Origin: JADHLN01 sp965658435
Lineage (GTDB): Bacteria > Pseudomonadota > Alphaproteobacteria > Rickettsiales > JABIRX01
Assembly: GCA_965658435.1 (NCBI GenBank)
Contig: CBFHSE010000033.1
Location: 1-17,832, forward strand
Direction: 5' to 3'
Length of the DNA stretch: 17,832 nt
Both the position numbers and the translations under genes were made by a program. Below the pieces are notes generated by a model. It was not told where the DNA came from and made no database searches. It saw nothing but the letters and a program-made list of their open reading frames with translations. Below, piece after piece: positions 7,866 through 16,609 of the stretch. How positions within the stretch are numbered: position 1 is the stretch's first letter; the number at the start of each line of letters is the position of its first letter.

Positions 7866-8891
7866 CCAAGAAATCAGTATTACCTGTGGCACAGTCAATA
7901 GAGGTAAGAAAAAAGCTATTTTCCAAGACTTGGTTGTATCTTTCAGAATCATAATTTCAGTGTAATCAGTTGACACACCTGTCATTAAAAAGGCAAAGCT
8001 ATTTCCTGGAGCCTTAGCTCTAGTTAAAATATCTGATGCAATTGGTGTTGATCCTTCTGAGCAAACTTCCAATATTGTTGCCACGATTACTGTTAATCCG
8101 AGTCCTGCTAATGTTGGCCCAAAGAATGTTTGGAAACTATCAGCATCTATAAATGCTCGAACTAAGCCAGCTAATATTGTGCCAAATAAAATCCATTTGA
8201 TTACCATGCGTGATTCTTTGACGCCATTTATAAACATATCAAATAATGAATTTACACTGTAGCTGGTATTCTTTAAACCCTTTTTAGCTTCTTTAAAAAA
8301 TTCAAAATTTTGTGGTAAATCAATTTTATTTGGATTGTCAGGTAAAATCCCTTTATCGACAAATTTATCAAAAACAACTCCAGTAATTATGGCGATTACA
8401 AGCGATAAAAATATAAATGATAAAGTCCAAAATATACCAATTAGAGAAATTAGGATAATGGTAAGCGATAATGAATTCCAAGGACTTGCAATCAAAAATG
8501 CCATTACTTGACCAGATGAAGCACCCCTTTTGTAAAGTTGGCTTCCTACCATTAAAATTCCATGTGAGCATAAATCCAATAATACCCCTCCAATTGTAGC
8601 TCTTATTTTGCCTGATATTCCTTTGCTATTTCCTAATATGCTAATAACAAACTCTTTTGGAACTTTTGATAAAATTGCTACAAATATAATTCCTATCAAA
8701 ACTCCCCACCAAATAGTATTTATTAATTCAAATACAGAGCCAGATAAAATACTTAACCACTTAATATGTGAGAGGTTGTCAGAATATTTCCAAAATCCAA
8801 TATAAAGAATAGAGGATATCAAAATTGATCCCCATAATAAGTAATCAAATTTCTTTTTATTTGAATGGCAATTTGAGTGTTTTGTATCCAT
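7839..8891 (-). CDS. ArsP/YraQ-type permease (DUF318 family)
   Basis: This 350-residue polytopic inner-membrane protein has about eight to ten hydrophobic segments and the two half-repeats typical of the permease family PF03773. Motifs include LDLCSHGILMVGSQLYKRG (Cys108, His110), AFLIASPWNS (residues 131-140), and a second-half counterpart EVCSEGSTPIASDI (Cys277). Family members include ArsP, which exports methylated and aromatic arsenicals, and YraQ-like proteins of unknown substrate. The conserved Cys-Ser pairs suggest thiol-metal handling, but the substrate here is unknown. It is the last gene of the minus-strand operon, 8 nt after the DUF2231-type gene. Its final 27 nt lie antisense to the end of the CDF gene. 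Confidence 0.82.
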   Translation of the reverse strand: MDTKHSNCHSNKKKFDYLLWGSILISSILYIGFWKYSDNLSHIKWLSILSGSVFELINTIWWGVLIGIIFVAILSKVPKEFVISILGNSKGISGKIRATIGGVLLDLCSHGILMVGSQLYKRGASSGQVMAFLIASPWNSLSLTIILISLIGIFWTLSFIFLSLVIAIITGVVFDKFVDKGILPDNPNKIDLPQNFEFFKEAKKGLKNTSYSVNSLFDMFINGVKESRMVIKWILFGTILAGLVRAFIDADSFQTFFGPTLAGLGLTVIVATILEVCSEGSTPIASDILTRAKAPGNSFAFLMTGVSTDYTEIMILKDTTKSWKIAFFLPLLTVPQVILISWLINHFSIL

Positions 8892-8899
8892 GTTATATT

Positions 8900-9451
8900 T
8901 TAATGTTTATGCTTGCTATGATCATGATGAGTTGGTTTTTTCTCTATTTTTTCATCACCATGAGAGTGACTTGTGTGACCACCATCACCATGAATCTCTG
9001 GTAATGATTTTACTCCTATTCCATATCTATAAACTACTTCCCCACCTTTATAAGAAGTAGTCAGTAAAAGCCCACTCGCAAATAATAGTGATAAAATAAA
9101 TAGGGTATTTTTGTGAGATTTATTGCGATAATTAATAATTGACCAAATGAAGAGAATGGAAAATGTTGCGAAGGTTATTAACGCCCAATTACGATGATCT
9201 GTCATTGCTGCATGAGAAGGCCCATCATGTGCTACTGTATAATAAGCATAAAAGCCCATTATAATTGTTATTATGGTTATAATGAAGCCTAACCATAAAT
9301 TTACATAGGCAGAATTATATATTAATTCACTGTATTTTTTATTTTTAGACAAAAATCCAGCCAAAAATAATAATGCTGAAATCAACAACAGCGCTACAGT
9401 AAAATGCACAAATATCGGGTGCAAATTAGGTATGATTTCCATGTTAATCAT
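8900..9451 (-). CDS. DUF2231-type membrane protein with His-rich C terminus
   Basis: This 183-residue protein has four or five transmembrane helices. Its N-terminal NLHPIFVHFTVALL motif is typical of DUF2231 proteins, and it has a further conserved-looking HDGPSHAAMTDHRNWA loop. The tail after the last helix (about residues 150-183) is packed with histidine (HTSHSHGDE, then HHDHSKHKH) and probably binds metal; its side of the membrane is not certain. The role of DUF2231 is not firmly established, although relatives occur near copper and redox genes. The start is either the ATG at 9451 (overlapping the CusF-like stop) or the one at 9442. Neither has a clear Shine-Dalgarno sequence, and coupled translation is likely. 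Confidence 0.78.
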   Translation of the reverse strand: MINMEIIPNLHPIFVHFTVALLLISALLFLAGFLSKNKKYSELIYNSAYVNLWLGFIITIITIIMGFYAYYTVAHDGPSHAAMTDHRNWALITFATFSILFIWSIINYRNKSHKNTLFILSLLFASGLLLTTSYKGGEVVYRYGIGVKSLPEIHGDGGHTSHSHGDEKIEKKPTHHDHSKHKH

Positions 9452-9833
9452 GATGGTGATTATCTTTGTGATTATGATGATCTATTTCTCCATGAGTTTT
9501 AACTTCAACTATTCTATAAACCTTATCTTTCCCAAGCTCTATCTTAAATTTTACCTCTTCTCCTATCGGTATAGATTTTAGATTTATATCATCAGATACT
9601 GGTAAATCCATTGTCATTTTTGGCCAGTTGAGAGACTTTATGGGATCGTGAGTTATATTTATAGAATGATTCATTCTACTAATATTATTAATAATCCCTG
9701 TTCCCATATGGTATGATTTTGATGTTGTGATTTTGTGATTATCACTGCCAACATGATGATGACCTTCCAATGCAAAAGAGGGTGATAATTGAAATATAAT
9801 TCCAAAAAATATTGTTAAAAAAACTGCTTTCAT
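9444..9833 (-). CDS. cusF: CusF-like periplasmic Cu(I)/Ag(I) metallochaperone
   Basis: This is a 129-residue exported protein with a signal peptide (MKAVFLTIFFGIIFQLSPSFA) and a C-terminal CusF beta-barrel domain. The metal site is fully present: HDPIKSLNWPKMTM gives His62, Trp70, Met73 and Met75, matching His36, Trp44, Met47 and Met49 of E. coli CusF at a constant offset. CusF binds Cu(I) or Ag(I), capping it with Trp by a cation-pi contact, and hands it to CusB. Unusual here are a His-rich start to the mature protein (EGHHHVGSDNH), a stretch of about 20 residues before the domain, and a His-rich tail (HHNHKDNHHHD). It follows the cusA-type gene by only 2 nt. Confidence 0.88.
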   Translation of the reverse strand: MKAVFLTIFFGIIFQLSPSFALEGHHHVGSDNHKITTSKSYHMGTGIINNISRMNHSINITHDPIKSLNWPKMTMDLPVSDDINLKSIPIGEEVKFKIELGKDKVYRIVEVKTHGEIDHHNHKDNHHHD

Positions 9834-9835
9834 AA

Positions 9836-12800
9836 TTATTTTCTAAATTTGGTTGGTATTCTAATATTACTGATACGATGATTTTTTAAGTATCCCTTAA
9901 AATTTTTTAAAAAATCCTTAGCTTCGCCTTTTAATATTTTTATAGATATTTCTCCCTCTTTATATTTTCTTCCTTCCCATAAATAATAAATTGTTGGAAC
10001 TACCATTAAAGTTGAGATGGTTGTGGTTATTGTTCCGCCGATAACTGGCAATGCTATGCGACGCATTACATCAGAGCCTAGTCCATCAGTAATAAAAATC
10101 GGCATCAGGCCAACAAATAATGTAATATCTGTCATTAAAATTGCTCTTATTCTAAGCGTTGCTCCATCAATTATACATTTTTTTAACTCCTGAAGAGTTT
10201 TGGGCAGATTATCTCTAAGCTGTTGGTCTAGATAAATTACCATTATTATAATTGTTTCAACGGCCACTCCTCCAAGAGCAATGAATCCAACAGAGGCAGC
10301 TACCGAGAAATTATAATTTGCTAAATATAATGCCCAAATGCCTCCAATAAGAGTAAATGGTAATGAAAGCATTATAATTAATGTGCGGTCTAATCTGCCA
10401 AAATGTAGCATCAATAGCACAAAAATAATAAGAATTGCTGAAGGAACTGCTATTTTCATTCTGTTTTCAGCCTCAATCATTTGTTCAAATTGACCAGACC
10501 AAGTGATAGAATAACCAGCGGGCAATTTAACCTTATTTTCAATGACTTTTCTGGCTTCAGTAACATAAGATCCAATATCTCGATCTTGTATATCTACAAA
10601 TACCCAACCTGTAAGCCTAGCATTTTCTGATTTAATCATTGGCGGGCCCTCAGTGAACTCAATTGTAGCAATTTCTCCAAGTGGAATATGTTGACCCATC
10701 GGGGTTGGAACTAAAATATTAGCCAAATCTTCTGCTGATTCCCTAAATTTTCTTTCATATCTAAGCATAATATTATACCTTTCTCTACCTTGGATGGATT
10801 CCGATATTTTCATGCCTCCAAGTGCAGTAGAAATAACATTTTGAAGCATTTGTAAGTCTATATTTCTTCTAGCTAATTCATCCCTATCTGGTGTTATTTC
10901 AAGATATTTTCCGCCAATTACTCTATCAGCAAAAGCAGATCTTGTACCCCTTACATCCTTTATTGCACTTTCAATATCTAAGCTAACTTTACTAATTTTT
11001 CTTAAATCTTCTCCTGAGATTTTGATTCCAATTGGAGTTCTTATCCCTGTTGAAATCATATCCATACGAATTTTAATCGGATAACCCCAGCTATTTACTA
11101 AACCTGGTAATTTAACTCTTTTATCTAAATCTTTTATTAGCTTCTCAACTGTCATACCTTTGCGCCACTGGGTTTTTGGTTTTAATTTTATCCAACTTTC
11201 AATCATGGAAATTGGCGCTGGATCAGTTGCACTATCCGCTCTTCCTACCTTACCAAAGACATGGTGAACTTCTGGAGTAGTTTTAATTAAGCGATTAGTT
11301 TGTGATAAAATTTCTTTTGCTTTAGTAATTGACACTCCTGGCAGTGTAGTTGGCATATATAACAACTCTCCCTCATAAAGGGCAGGCATAAATTCTGTTC
11401 CAGTTTTTATAAGTGGCCATGAGATACTAAGTAAAAGTGCTGTGGCAATTACTATTGTTTTGTATTTAAACCTAAGAGCTTTTTGTAAAATAGGTGTATA
11501 AATTTTGATAAACCATCTATTAACCGGGTTTTCATTTTCTTTTTTGATTCTCCCCCTTATTAACCATAGCATTAACACCGGCACTACTGTGACAGAAAGT
11601 AGAGATGCAAAAAACATGGCATAGGTTTTTGTATATGCCAATGGTGAAAATAACCTATATGATTGTCCAGTAAGAGCGAAAACTGGCAGGAAAGAAACTG
11701 TAATAATCAAAAGAGAGAAAAATAGTCCTGGGCCAACTTCTTTTGCGGCTAAAATTATCTGTGCATTTTTTTCCAAAAGAGAACTCTCTTTTGGCATATT
11801 AGATAATTTCCTGTGAGCATTTTCTACCATTACCACAGAAGCATCAACCATTGCACCAATTGCGATAGCAATTCCCCCAAGTGACATTATATTAGCAGTA
11901 ATACCTTGCATCGACATTACTATAAACGCCGCTAAAACTCCAAGCGGTAAGGTGATAATTGCAACAAATGCTGACCTGGCGTGAAGCAAAAATATAAGAC
12001 AAACTAGAGCTACAACAATTCCTTCTTCTATTAATTTATGACTTAGATATTTAACTGCACCTTCTATTAATGGAGCTCTGTCATATACAGGAACAATTTC
12101 AACTCCTTCTGGTAAACCATTTTTTAATTCTTCCAGCCTTTTCTTAATCCCTTTAATAACATTTAAAGCATTTTCACCAGATCTCATAACTATCACGCCA
12201 CCAACAACTTCTCCTTCGCCATTTAGTTCAACCACACCTCTACGAAGTTCTGGGCCTTCTATAATTCTTGCAACATCTTTAAGCAAAACAGGAGTTCCAT
12301 TTTTAGCATATACGACCACCTTTTTTAGCTCTTCTATATTCGTAACATAGCCTTTTGATCGAATCATTAATTCCATCTCACCTTGTTCAATAACCCTTCC
12401 TCCAACTTCTTTACTGGCAGCACTAACTGCTGTTGTAATTCTATGTAAAGGAACATTATAAGCACGCAGTCGATTTGGGTCGACCAATACTTGATATTCT
12501 TTTACAAAACCACCAACAGAAGCCACTTCAGAGACTCCGTCTACGGCTTGTAATTCAAATTTTAAAAACCAATCCTGTAATGTTCGTAAATAAGAAAGAT
12601 CATGTTTTCCCGTTTTGTCTATCAAGGCATATTGATAAATCCAACCAACTCCTGTTGCATCTGGGCCAATTTGCGGTTTAGCATTTTCTGGTAAGTCACT
12701 ACCAATTTTTGATAAAGCTTCAATCACTCTGCTTCTTGCCCAATACTGATCCACATCATCTTCAAAAATTATATAAACAAAGGATGATCCAAACATTGAA

Positions 12801-13102
12801 TAACCTCTAACATCTTTTGTTTTTGGTAATCCAAGCATTGTTGTAGATAATGGATAAGTAACTAAATCCTCAACAATTTGTGGAGATTGACCAGGAAAAT
12901 CAGTCCTAATAATTACTTGCGTATCTGATAGATCGGGAATTGCATCAAGAGGTGTTTTTTTAATAGCAAAAATACCAGCAATTAGCAAAGTCAGCATAAA
13001 AGCCATTATTAATAGCTTATTATTTACTGACCATTCTATTACCTTCGCAATAAAAGATTTTGTTGGGTCATGTGTCATAATATCATTATTAATGTCCTGC
13101 AT
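9836..13102 (-). CDS. cusA: CusA-type HME4 RND pump, Cu(I)/Ag(I)
   Basis: This 1088-residue inner-membrane proton antiporter is assigned to the Cu/Ag (HME4) subgroup. The TM4 motif GGIAIAIGAMVDASVVMVEN (Asp420, Glu427) is HME4-like. The three methionines that carry metal in E. coli CusA (Met573, Met623, Met672) are all present as Met583, Met633 and Met682, in LLYMPTT, PISMIES and RMDMISTG, at an offset of exactly ten. Glu949 matches the proton-relay Glu939. By my recollection of E. coli CusA, the relay Lys984 falls in LRVRPKAM; the matching segment here is LRIRAILM, so that Lys appears to be missing. A basic C-terminal tail of about 45 residues extends into the cytoplasm. The gene overlaps the end of the cusB-type gene by 14 nt. 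Confidence 0.92.
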   Translation of the reverse strand: MQDINNDIMTHDPTKSFIAKVIEWSVNNKLLIMAFMLTLLIAGIFAIKKTPLDAIPDLSDTQVIIRTDFPGQSPQIVEDLVTYPLSTTMLGLPKTKDVRGYSMFGSSFVYIIFEDDVDQYWARSRVIEALSKIGSDLPENAKPQIGPDATGVGWIYQYALIDKTGKHDLSYLRTLQDWFLKFELQAVDGVSEVASVGGFVKEYQVLVDPNRLRAYNVPLHRITTAVSAASKEVGGRVIEQGEMELMIRSKGYVTNIEELKKVVVYAKNGTPVLLKDVARIIEGPELRRGVVELNGEGEVVGGVIVMRSGENALNVIKGIKKRLEELKNGLPEGVEIVPVYDRAPLIEGAVKYLSHKLIEEGIVVALVCLIFLLHARSAFVAIITLPLGVLAAFIVMSMQGITANIMSLGGIAIAIGAMVDASVVMVENAHRKLSNMPKESSLLEKNAQIILAAKEVGPGLFFSLLIITVSFLPVFALTGQSYRLFSPLAYTKTYAMFFASLLSVTVVPVLMLWLIRGRIKKENENPVNRWFIKIYTPILQKALRFKYKTIVIATALLLSISWPLIKTGTEFMPALYEGELLYMPTTLPGVSITKAKEILSQTNRLIKTTPEVHHVFGKVGRADSATDPAPISMIESWIKLKPKTQWRKGMTVEKLIKDLDKRVKLPGLVNSWGYPIKIRMDMISTGIRTPIGIKISGEDLRKISKVSLDIESAIKDVRGTRSAFADRVIGGKYLEITPDRDELARRNIDLQMLQNVISTALGGMKISESIQGRERYNIMLRYERKFRESAEDLANILVPTPMGQHIPLGEIATIEFTEGPPMIKSENARLTGWVFVDIQDRDIGSYVTEARKVIENKVKLPAGYSITWSGQFEQMIEAENRMKIAVPSAILIIFVLLMLHFGRLDRTLIIMLSLPFTLIGGIWALYLANYNFSVAASVGFIALGGVAVETIIIMVIYLDQQLRDNLPKTLQELKKCIIDGATLRIRAILMTDITLFVGLMPIFITDGLGSDVMRRIALPVIGGTITTTISTLMVVPTIYYLWEGRKYKEGEISIKILKGEAKDFLKNFKGYLKNHRISNIRIPTKFRK

Positions 13103-14783
13103 GAGCTCCCCCTGGATTTGAGTTCATATCCATTTTTAGGCTCTTATCTTGTCCTTTGTCAGGCCATTCTTGTGGCATTATATGACCATCTCCATAAGGA
13201 TTTATTCCTTTTTTATCTAGCTGAATCCATAAATTGCCACTATCGTGATCCATAAATAATTTTAACCCTTTATCTTTATAATATTCAGGCTTTCCTGTTA
13301 GAAGCCAGGGCTTTAAGCTTATAATTAAATTAGCTAGGGATTCTCTTAACTCCTTTTTAGTAATAGAATTTTGTGCTTGTAAGATTGATTTTTCTGCTCC
13401 TTCTAAAACAAATTGTAATTTAGTTCCTCTAAAATTTGGCATTAAATGATCATTTAATTTTAATGCTGGCATTAGCATTTTTTTGTTTATCTGACTATCT
13501 TGAATGATTACTTCATGTAGATAAATTGCGCTATCTATTAAATGATTGATCATGGCCATTTGATCATTATTTACATCAAGTAGTGATAATGGAGTTTGTG
13601 TTTTTTGCATTTTACGAAATGATTCACGCAAAGAGCTTTCGGAATCTATTAAGAACTGGCTACTCACTACAACATCTTCATCTTCCTTAAGTCCTGATAT
13701 TATTTGAATTCTTCCTTTATTGCTAACACCAGTTTTTACTTGTCTTGACTCAAATCTGCCATCTCCCAAATCTACAACAACATGATCGCCATCTGATGAT
13801 TTTAACACTGCTTCTAACGGAACTGACAAACGTTTTACAGATATGGTTTCAAAATTAACATCGGCATAGCTTCCTGGTCTTAATTTTCCATCTTCATTAC
13901 TTAGAATTAGCCTAACTTGACCAGTTCTACTTGCTTCATCAATTGTTGGGTAAATATAATCTATACGAGCAATTCTTTTTTCATTTGAAATATTGGGAAA
14001 GGTTACTTCTGTTTTCATATCCTGTGTAAGAAAGCCTAAGTCTTTTTCAGCAACTGAAACATTAATCCACACGCTTGAATAATCTTGAATCACTGCTAGT
14101 TGCATACCAGATTTAACATAAGTTCCCTTCCTAATATTAAGATCACTTACAACTCCATCTACATCAGAATAAAAAGGAATATTTTGTAATTTTTGGCGTT
14201 TCTTTTTGATTTTATCAATAGCTCTATCTTGAACTCCTAGAGATTTTAAACGCTTTTTCGTTGAAATAATTCGTGATCTTAGACCAGAAGATATAGCTGC
14301 AATATAATCTTGTTGTGCCGATATAAGGTCAGGGCTATATAAGCTAAACAATAATTGACCTTTTTTTACTTCGTCACCAACTGCTGTTACCTTTAATTCT
14401 TCCACCCATCCATCAATTCTACTTGATATATCATGTTGAATTCTAACATTTGGAGCAACTAAGCCATAACTTCTAATATCATTGCCAAAAATAGCAGCAG
14501 TTGCCTTCTGTGTCCTTACGCCAATATTTTGTATTGTTTCAGGAGAAATGGTAATGGCTTTTTTACCATTCTCTGATGATTTATTATTGGTTTTGCTAAT
14601 TTGATCATCTGTATTTTCTTCCAATAATACTAAATCCATACCACAGATTGGACATGATCCCGCTTCTGTAGATATATAATGAGGGTGCATTGGACAGGTA
14701 TATTTTTTACCTTCTGCAAAAGCTTGGCTGCTTACTAAAAATACAATAAATACTATATTAGTTATTATTTTTTTCATATTCAT
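13089..14783 (-). CDS. cusB: CusB-type membrane fusion protein with N- and C-terminal metal domains
   Basis: This is the 564-residue periplasmic adaptor of the Cu/Ag pump, longer than E. coli CusB (about 400). After a signal peptide (cleavage near AFA, residue 23) it has a heavy-metal-binding domain, YTCPMHPHYISTEAGSCPIC-GM (Cys30, His33, Cys44, Cys47, Met49). The usual adaptor follows: a lipoyl-like part (RIDGWVEELKV; YSDVDGVVSDLNIRKG), an alpha-hairpin, a beta-barrel (SVWINVSVAEKD; GSYADVNF) and a membrane-proximal domain to about residue 390. Residues 400-545 form an extra helical domain ending LFMDHDSGNLWIQLDKKGI, NPYG, which resembles DUF3347 by its length and W-Q...NPY ending. A His/Met-rich tail (KMDMNSNPGGAHAGH) closes the protein. 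The gene overlaps the cusC-type gene by 26 nt; a second ATG lies two codons in. Confidence 0.9.
   Translation of the reverse strand: MNMKKIITNIVFIVFLVSSQAFAEGKKYTCPMHPHYISTEAGSCPICGMDLVLLEENTDDQISKTNNKSSENGKKAITISPETIQNIGVRTQKATAAIFGNDIRSYGLVAPNVRIQHDISSRIDGWVEELKVTAVGDEVKKGQLLFSLYSPDLISAQQDYIAAISSGLRSRIISTKKRLKSLGVQDRAIDKIKKKRQKLQNIPFYSDVDGVVSDLNIRKGTYVKSGMQLAVIQDYSSVWINVSVAEKDLGFLTQDMKTEVTFPNISNEKRIARIDYIYPTIDEASRTGQVRLILSNEDGKLRPGSYADVNFETISVKRLSVPLEAVLKSSDGDHVVVDLGDGRFESRQVKTGVSNKGRIQIISGLKEDEDVVVSSQFLIDSESSLRESFRKMQKTQTPLSLLDVNNDQMAMINHLIDSAIYLHEVIIQDSQINKKMLMPALKLNDHLMPNFRGTKLQFVLEGAEKSILQAQNSITKKELRESLANLIISLKPWLLTGKPEYYKDKGLKLFMDHDSGNLWIQLDKKGINPYGDGHIMPQEWPDKGQDKSLKMDMNSNPGGAHAGH
13106..13113 (-). 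promoter_or_regulatory. Ribosome binding site of the cusA-type gene inside cusB
   Basis: On the minus strand AGGGGGAG stands three nucleotides before the ATG at 13102. It lies within the last codons of the cusB-type gene (the NPGG segment), supports this start over the later in-frame ATG (MTHDP) about eight codons on, and shows coupled translation. Confidence 0.6.
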
Positions 14784-16002
14784 TTTCCATTATTAGATGA
14801 CTATTAAACTCTGCTGATAATTTTGCATATTTGCTGTAAGAAGTTGCTAAATGAGCTTCTATGGTTAGCTTATCAATTCTAGCATCAAGCACGGATTCTA
14901 GATGAGAACTGCCTGACTCATAACTTCTTTTTGCAGCTGATATAATTTTACTCATTGATTTTTTCTGACCTTCTAAAAGGGATATATTGTCTTTGGTATA
15001 ATCACGCTCGCTTACCAATGATCTCATTTTTTTTGTCCATGACCTTTTAATATTATCATATGAATATAAGGCCTCACTTCTTTCATGGTTTGCAGCCTGT
15101 AATTTAGGCTTTTGATTCCAATAATACCAAAGAGGTATAGAGACAGTGGCTTGAACAGAGAACCAATCATCACCAGCAAAATTTGCTCCTGCTTCTCTAT
15201 CTTTATATAAAGCTTGAATTCCGTAATTAGGCCCAAATTCTGCCTTTGCTGCTTTTATGGATTGTCTAGCTGACTCGATATCTTTCTTACTAATTATAAT
15301 AGGATAAATATTTTCTATATTTTTTGGTAATTTTTGATTTTTTATTTCAGGCAAAGGAAGGTTAGGGATTTCACCAACTAAATTTATAAATTCTTCTTCT
15401 ACTAAAGTTTTTTCTATTTGCAGATCATTTAGTTTTTGCTCTATCTCAGTTCTCTCAACATCAATTTCTGACAATCGACCATATACCGATTTTCCAGATT
15501 CCAACCTTCCTCTTAGATGGTTTTCTAACTCTCTATAATAAGAGATTTGCTTTTTTAGAATATCTTCTAGTTTTTTTACTTTATCATATTCGTAAAGAGA
15601 GCTTATAAAGTAGGCTTTTAATCTACTTAAAGAATAGTCTGCTACTAATCTTTGCTTTTTTGACAAAACCATCTGTTTATTTGATTTCGCCTTACGCATA
15701 GAATATCTAGGAATCTGCTGCCTGAAGCCATAGACCTTTGCAGTCGGTAAAAATTGGTTAAAACTAGGATCAGCAACTGGAACATTATCAACTCCAAGAA
15801 TTAAAACAGGATCAGGTAATCCCATCTCAGATCTTGCAAGATTTTTATATTTTTTACTATTTTCTAAAACAGACTCAATTGCTGGATGCTTTTCTAGTTC
15901 ACTAATGTAATAATTAAAATCCTTAGCTTTTGCATTATGTGGTAATACAAAACTTATCAGTGATATAAATAATATTAGCTTTATATGTTTTATATAACTC
16001 AT
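14758..16002 (-). CDS. cusC: CusC-type outer-membrane factor of the Cu/Ag pump
   Basis: This 414-residue TolC-like protein is the outer-membrane channel of the Cus-type system. The N terminus is a signal peptide (MSYIKHIKLILFISLISFVL, cleavage near AKA, residue 27) with no lipobox cysteine, whereas E. coli CusC is lipidated. Two outer-membrane-efflux repeats are visible, with long coiled helices (about residues 120-200 and 335-410) and a VSIPLWYYWNQKPKLQAA strand-turn in the second half. The MGLPDPVLILGVDNVP stretch near residue 57 is typical of the first repeat in heavy-metal channels. It starts 7 nt after the ECF sigma gene, with GGGA close before the ATG, so regulator and pump genes are probably on one transcript. 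Confidence 0.85.
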   Translation of the reverse strand: MSYIKHIKLILFISLISFVLPHNAKAKDFNYYISELEKHPAIESVLENSKKYKNLARSEMGLPDPVLILGVDNVPVADPSFNQFLPTAKVYGFRQQIPRYSMRKAKSNKQMVLSKKQRLVADYSLSRLKAYFISSLYEYDKVKKLEDILKKQISYYRELENHLRGRLESGKSVYGRLSEIDVERTEIEQKLNDLQIEKTLVEEEFINLVGEIPNLPLPEIKNQKLPKNIENIYPIIISKKDIESARQSIKAAKAEFGPNYGIQALYKDREAGANFAGDDWFSVQATVSIPLWYYWNQKPKLQAANHERSEALYSYDNIKRSWTKKMRSLVSERDYTKDNISLLEGQKKSMSKIISAAKRSYESGSSHLESVLDARIDKLTIEAHLATSYSKYAKLSAEFNSHLIMENEYEKNNN

Positions 16003-16009
16003 AATCCCA

Positions 16010-16609
16010 TCAAAAATTAGTTGCTATTTTTTTAGCTAGAATTTTTCTAGCTCTATAAATCCTTGTTTCGATTGTTTTGGGTGTTACCCTCAAAATCTTT
16101 GCACATTTTTCTTGCGAATATCCTTCCAACACAAATAGTATCAGAGCAGTTTTTAGTTTATGGGGCAGCTTGTTTATTTCTTTATCTAAAATTGAGATAT
16201 CTTGTCTTAATTGAACCAAGTTTTCGACATTGCTATTTGGATCTGCCAAAATTTCATGATAATTAATTTTCTCATCCTCTTTCAAGCTTCTATCAAGGGA
16301 CAGTAAATTGCTTAATTTTTGTTTTTTATAGTGATCGTGACATAGATTGATGGCAACTTGATGAATCCATGTAGAAAAGCTATATTTAGGATTATATGTT
16401 TTTGCTTTAAAATATAATTTGATAAATACTTCTTGTAATATCTCTTCAGAAACTTCTTCATTTTTTGTGTAAGCATAAATGAAAGCAAAAAGCTTTTGCT
16501 TATAACGGGACATAATCTCATTTAAAGCAGACTCATCTCCATCTTTTAGCAATAATACTATTTCTTTATCTGATTTTTGCCTATTAGTCTCTTTTTTTAG
16601 TATCATCAT
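16010..16609 (-). CDS. CnrH-like ECF sigma factor
   Basis: This 199-residue sigma factor of the ECF group directs RNA polymerase to a small regulon. Sigma region 2 lies at about residues 27-96, with the core-binding and -10 recognition helices EEILQEVFIKLYFKAKTY and FSTWIHQVAINLCHDHYKK. Sigma region 4 lies at about residues 140-192, with a helix-turn-helix, GYSQEKCAKILRVTPKTIE and then RIYRARKIL. It is encoded after CnrX-like and CnrY-like genes and before pump genes, as cnrH is in cnrYXH. I infer that it is held at the membrane by the CnrY-like protein and activates this operon when metal is sensed. The start overlaps the CnrX-like gene by 26 nt; two adjacent ATGs (16609, 16606) are possible. 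Confidence 0.9.
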   Translation of the reverse strand: MMILKKETNRQKSDKEIVLLLKDGDESALNEIMSRYKQKLFAFIYAYTKNEEVSEEILQEVFIKLYFKAKTYNPKYSFSTWIHQVAINLCHDHYKKQKLSNLLSLDRSLKEDEKINYHEILADPNSNVENLVQLRQDISILDKEINKLPHKLKTALILFVLEGYSQEKCAKILRVTPKTIETRIYRARKILAKKIATNF

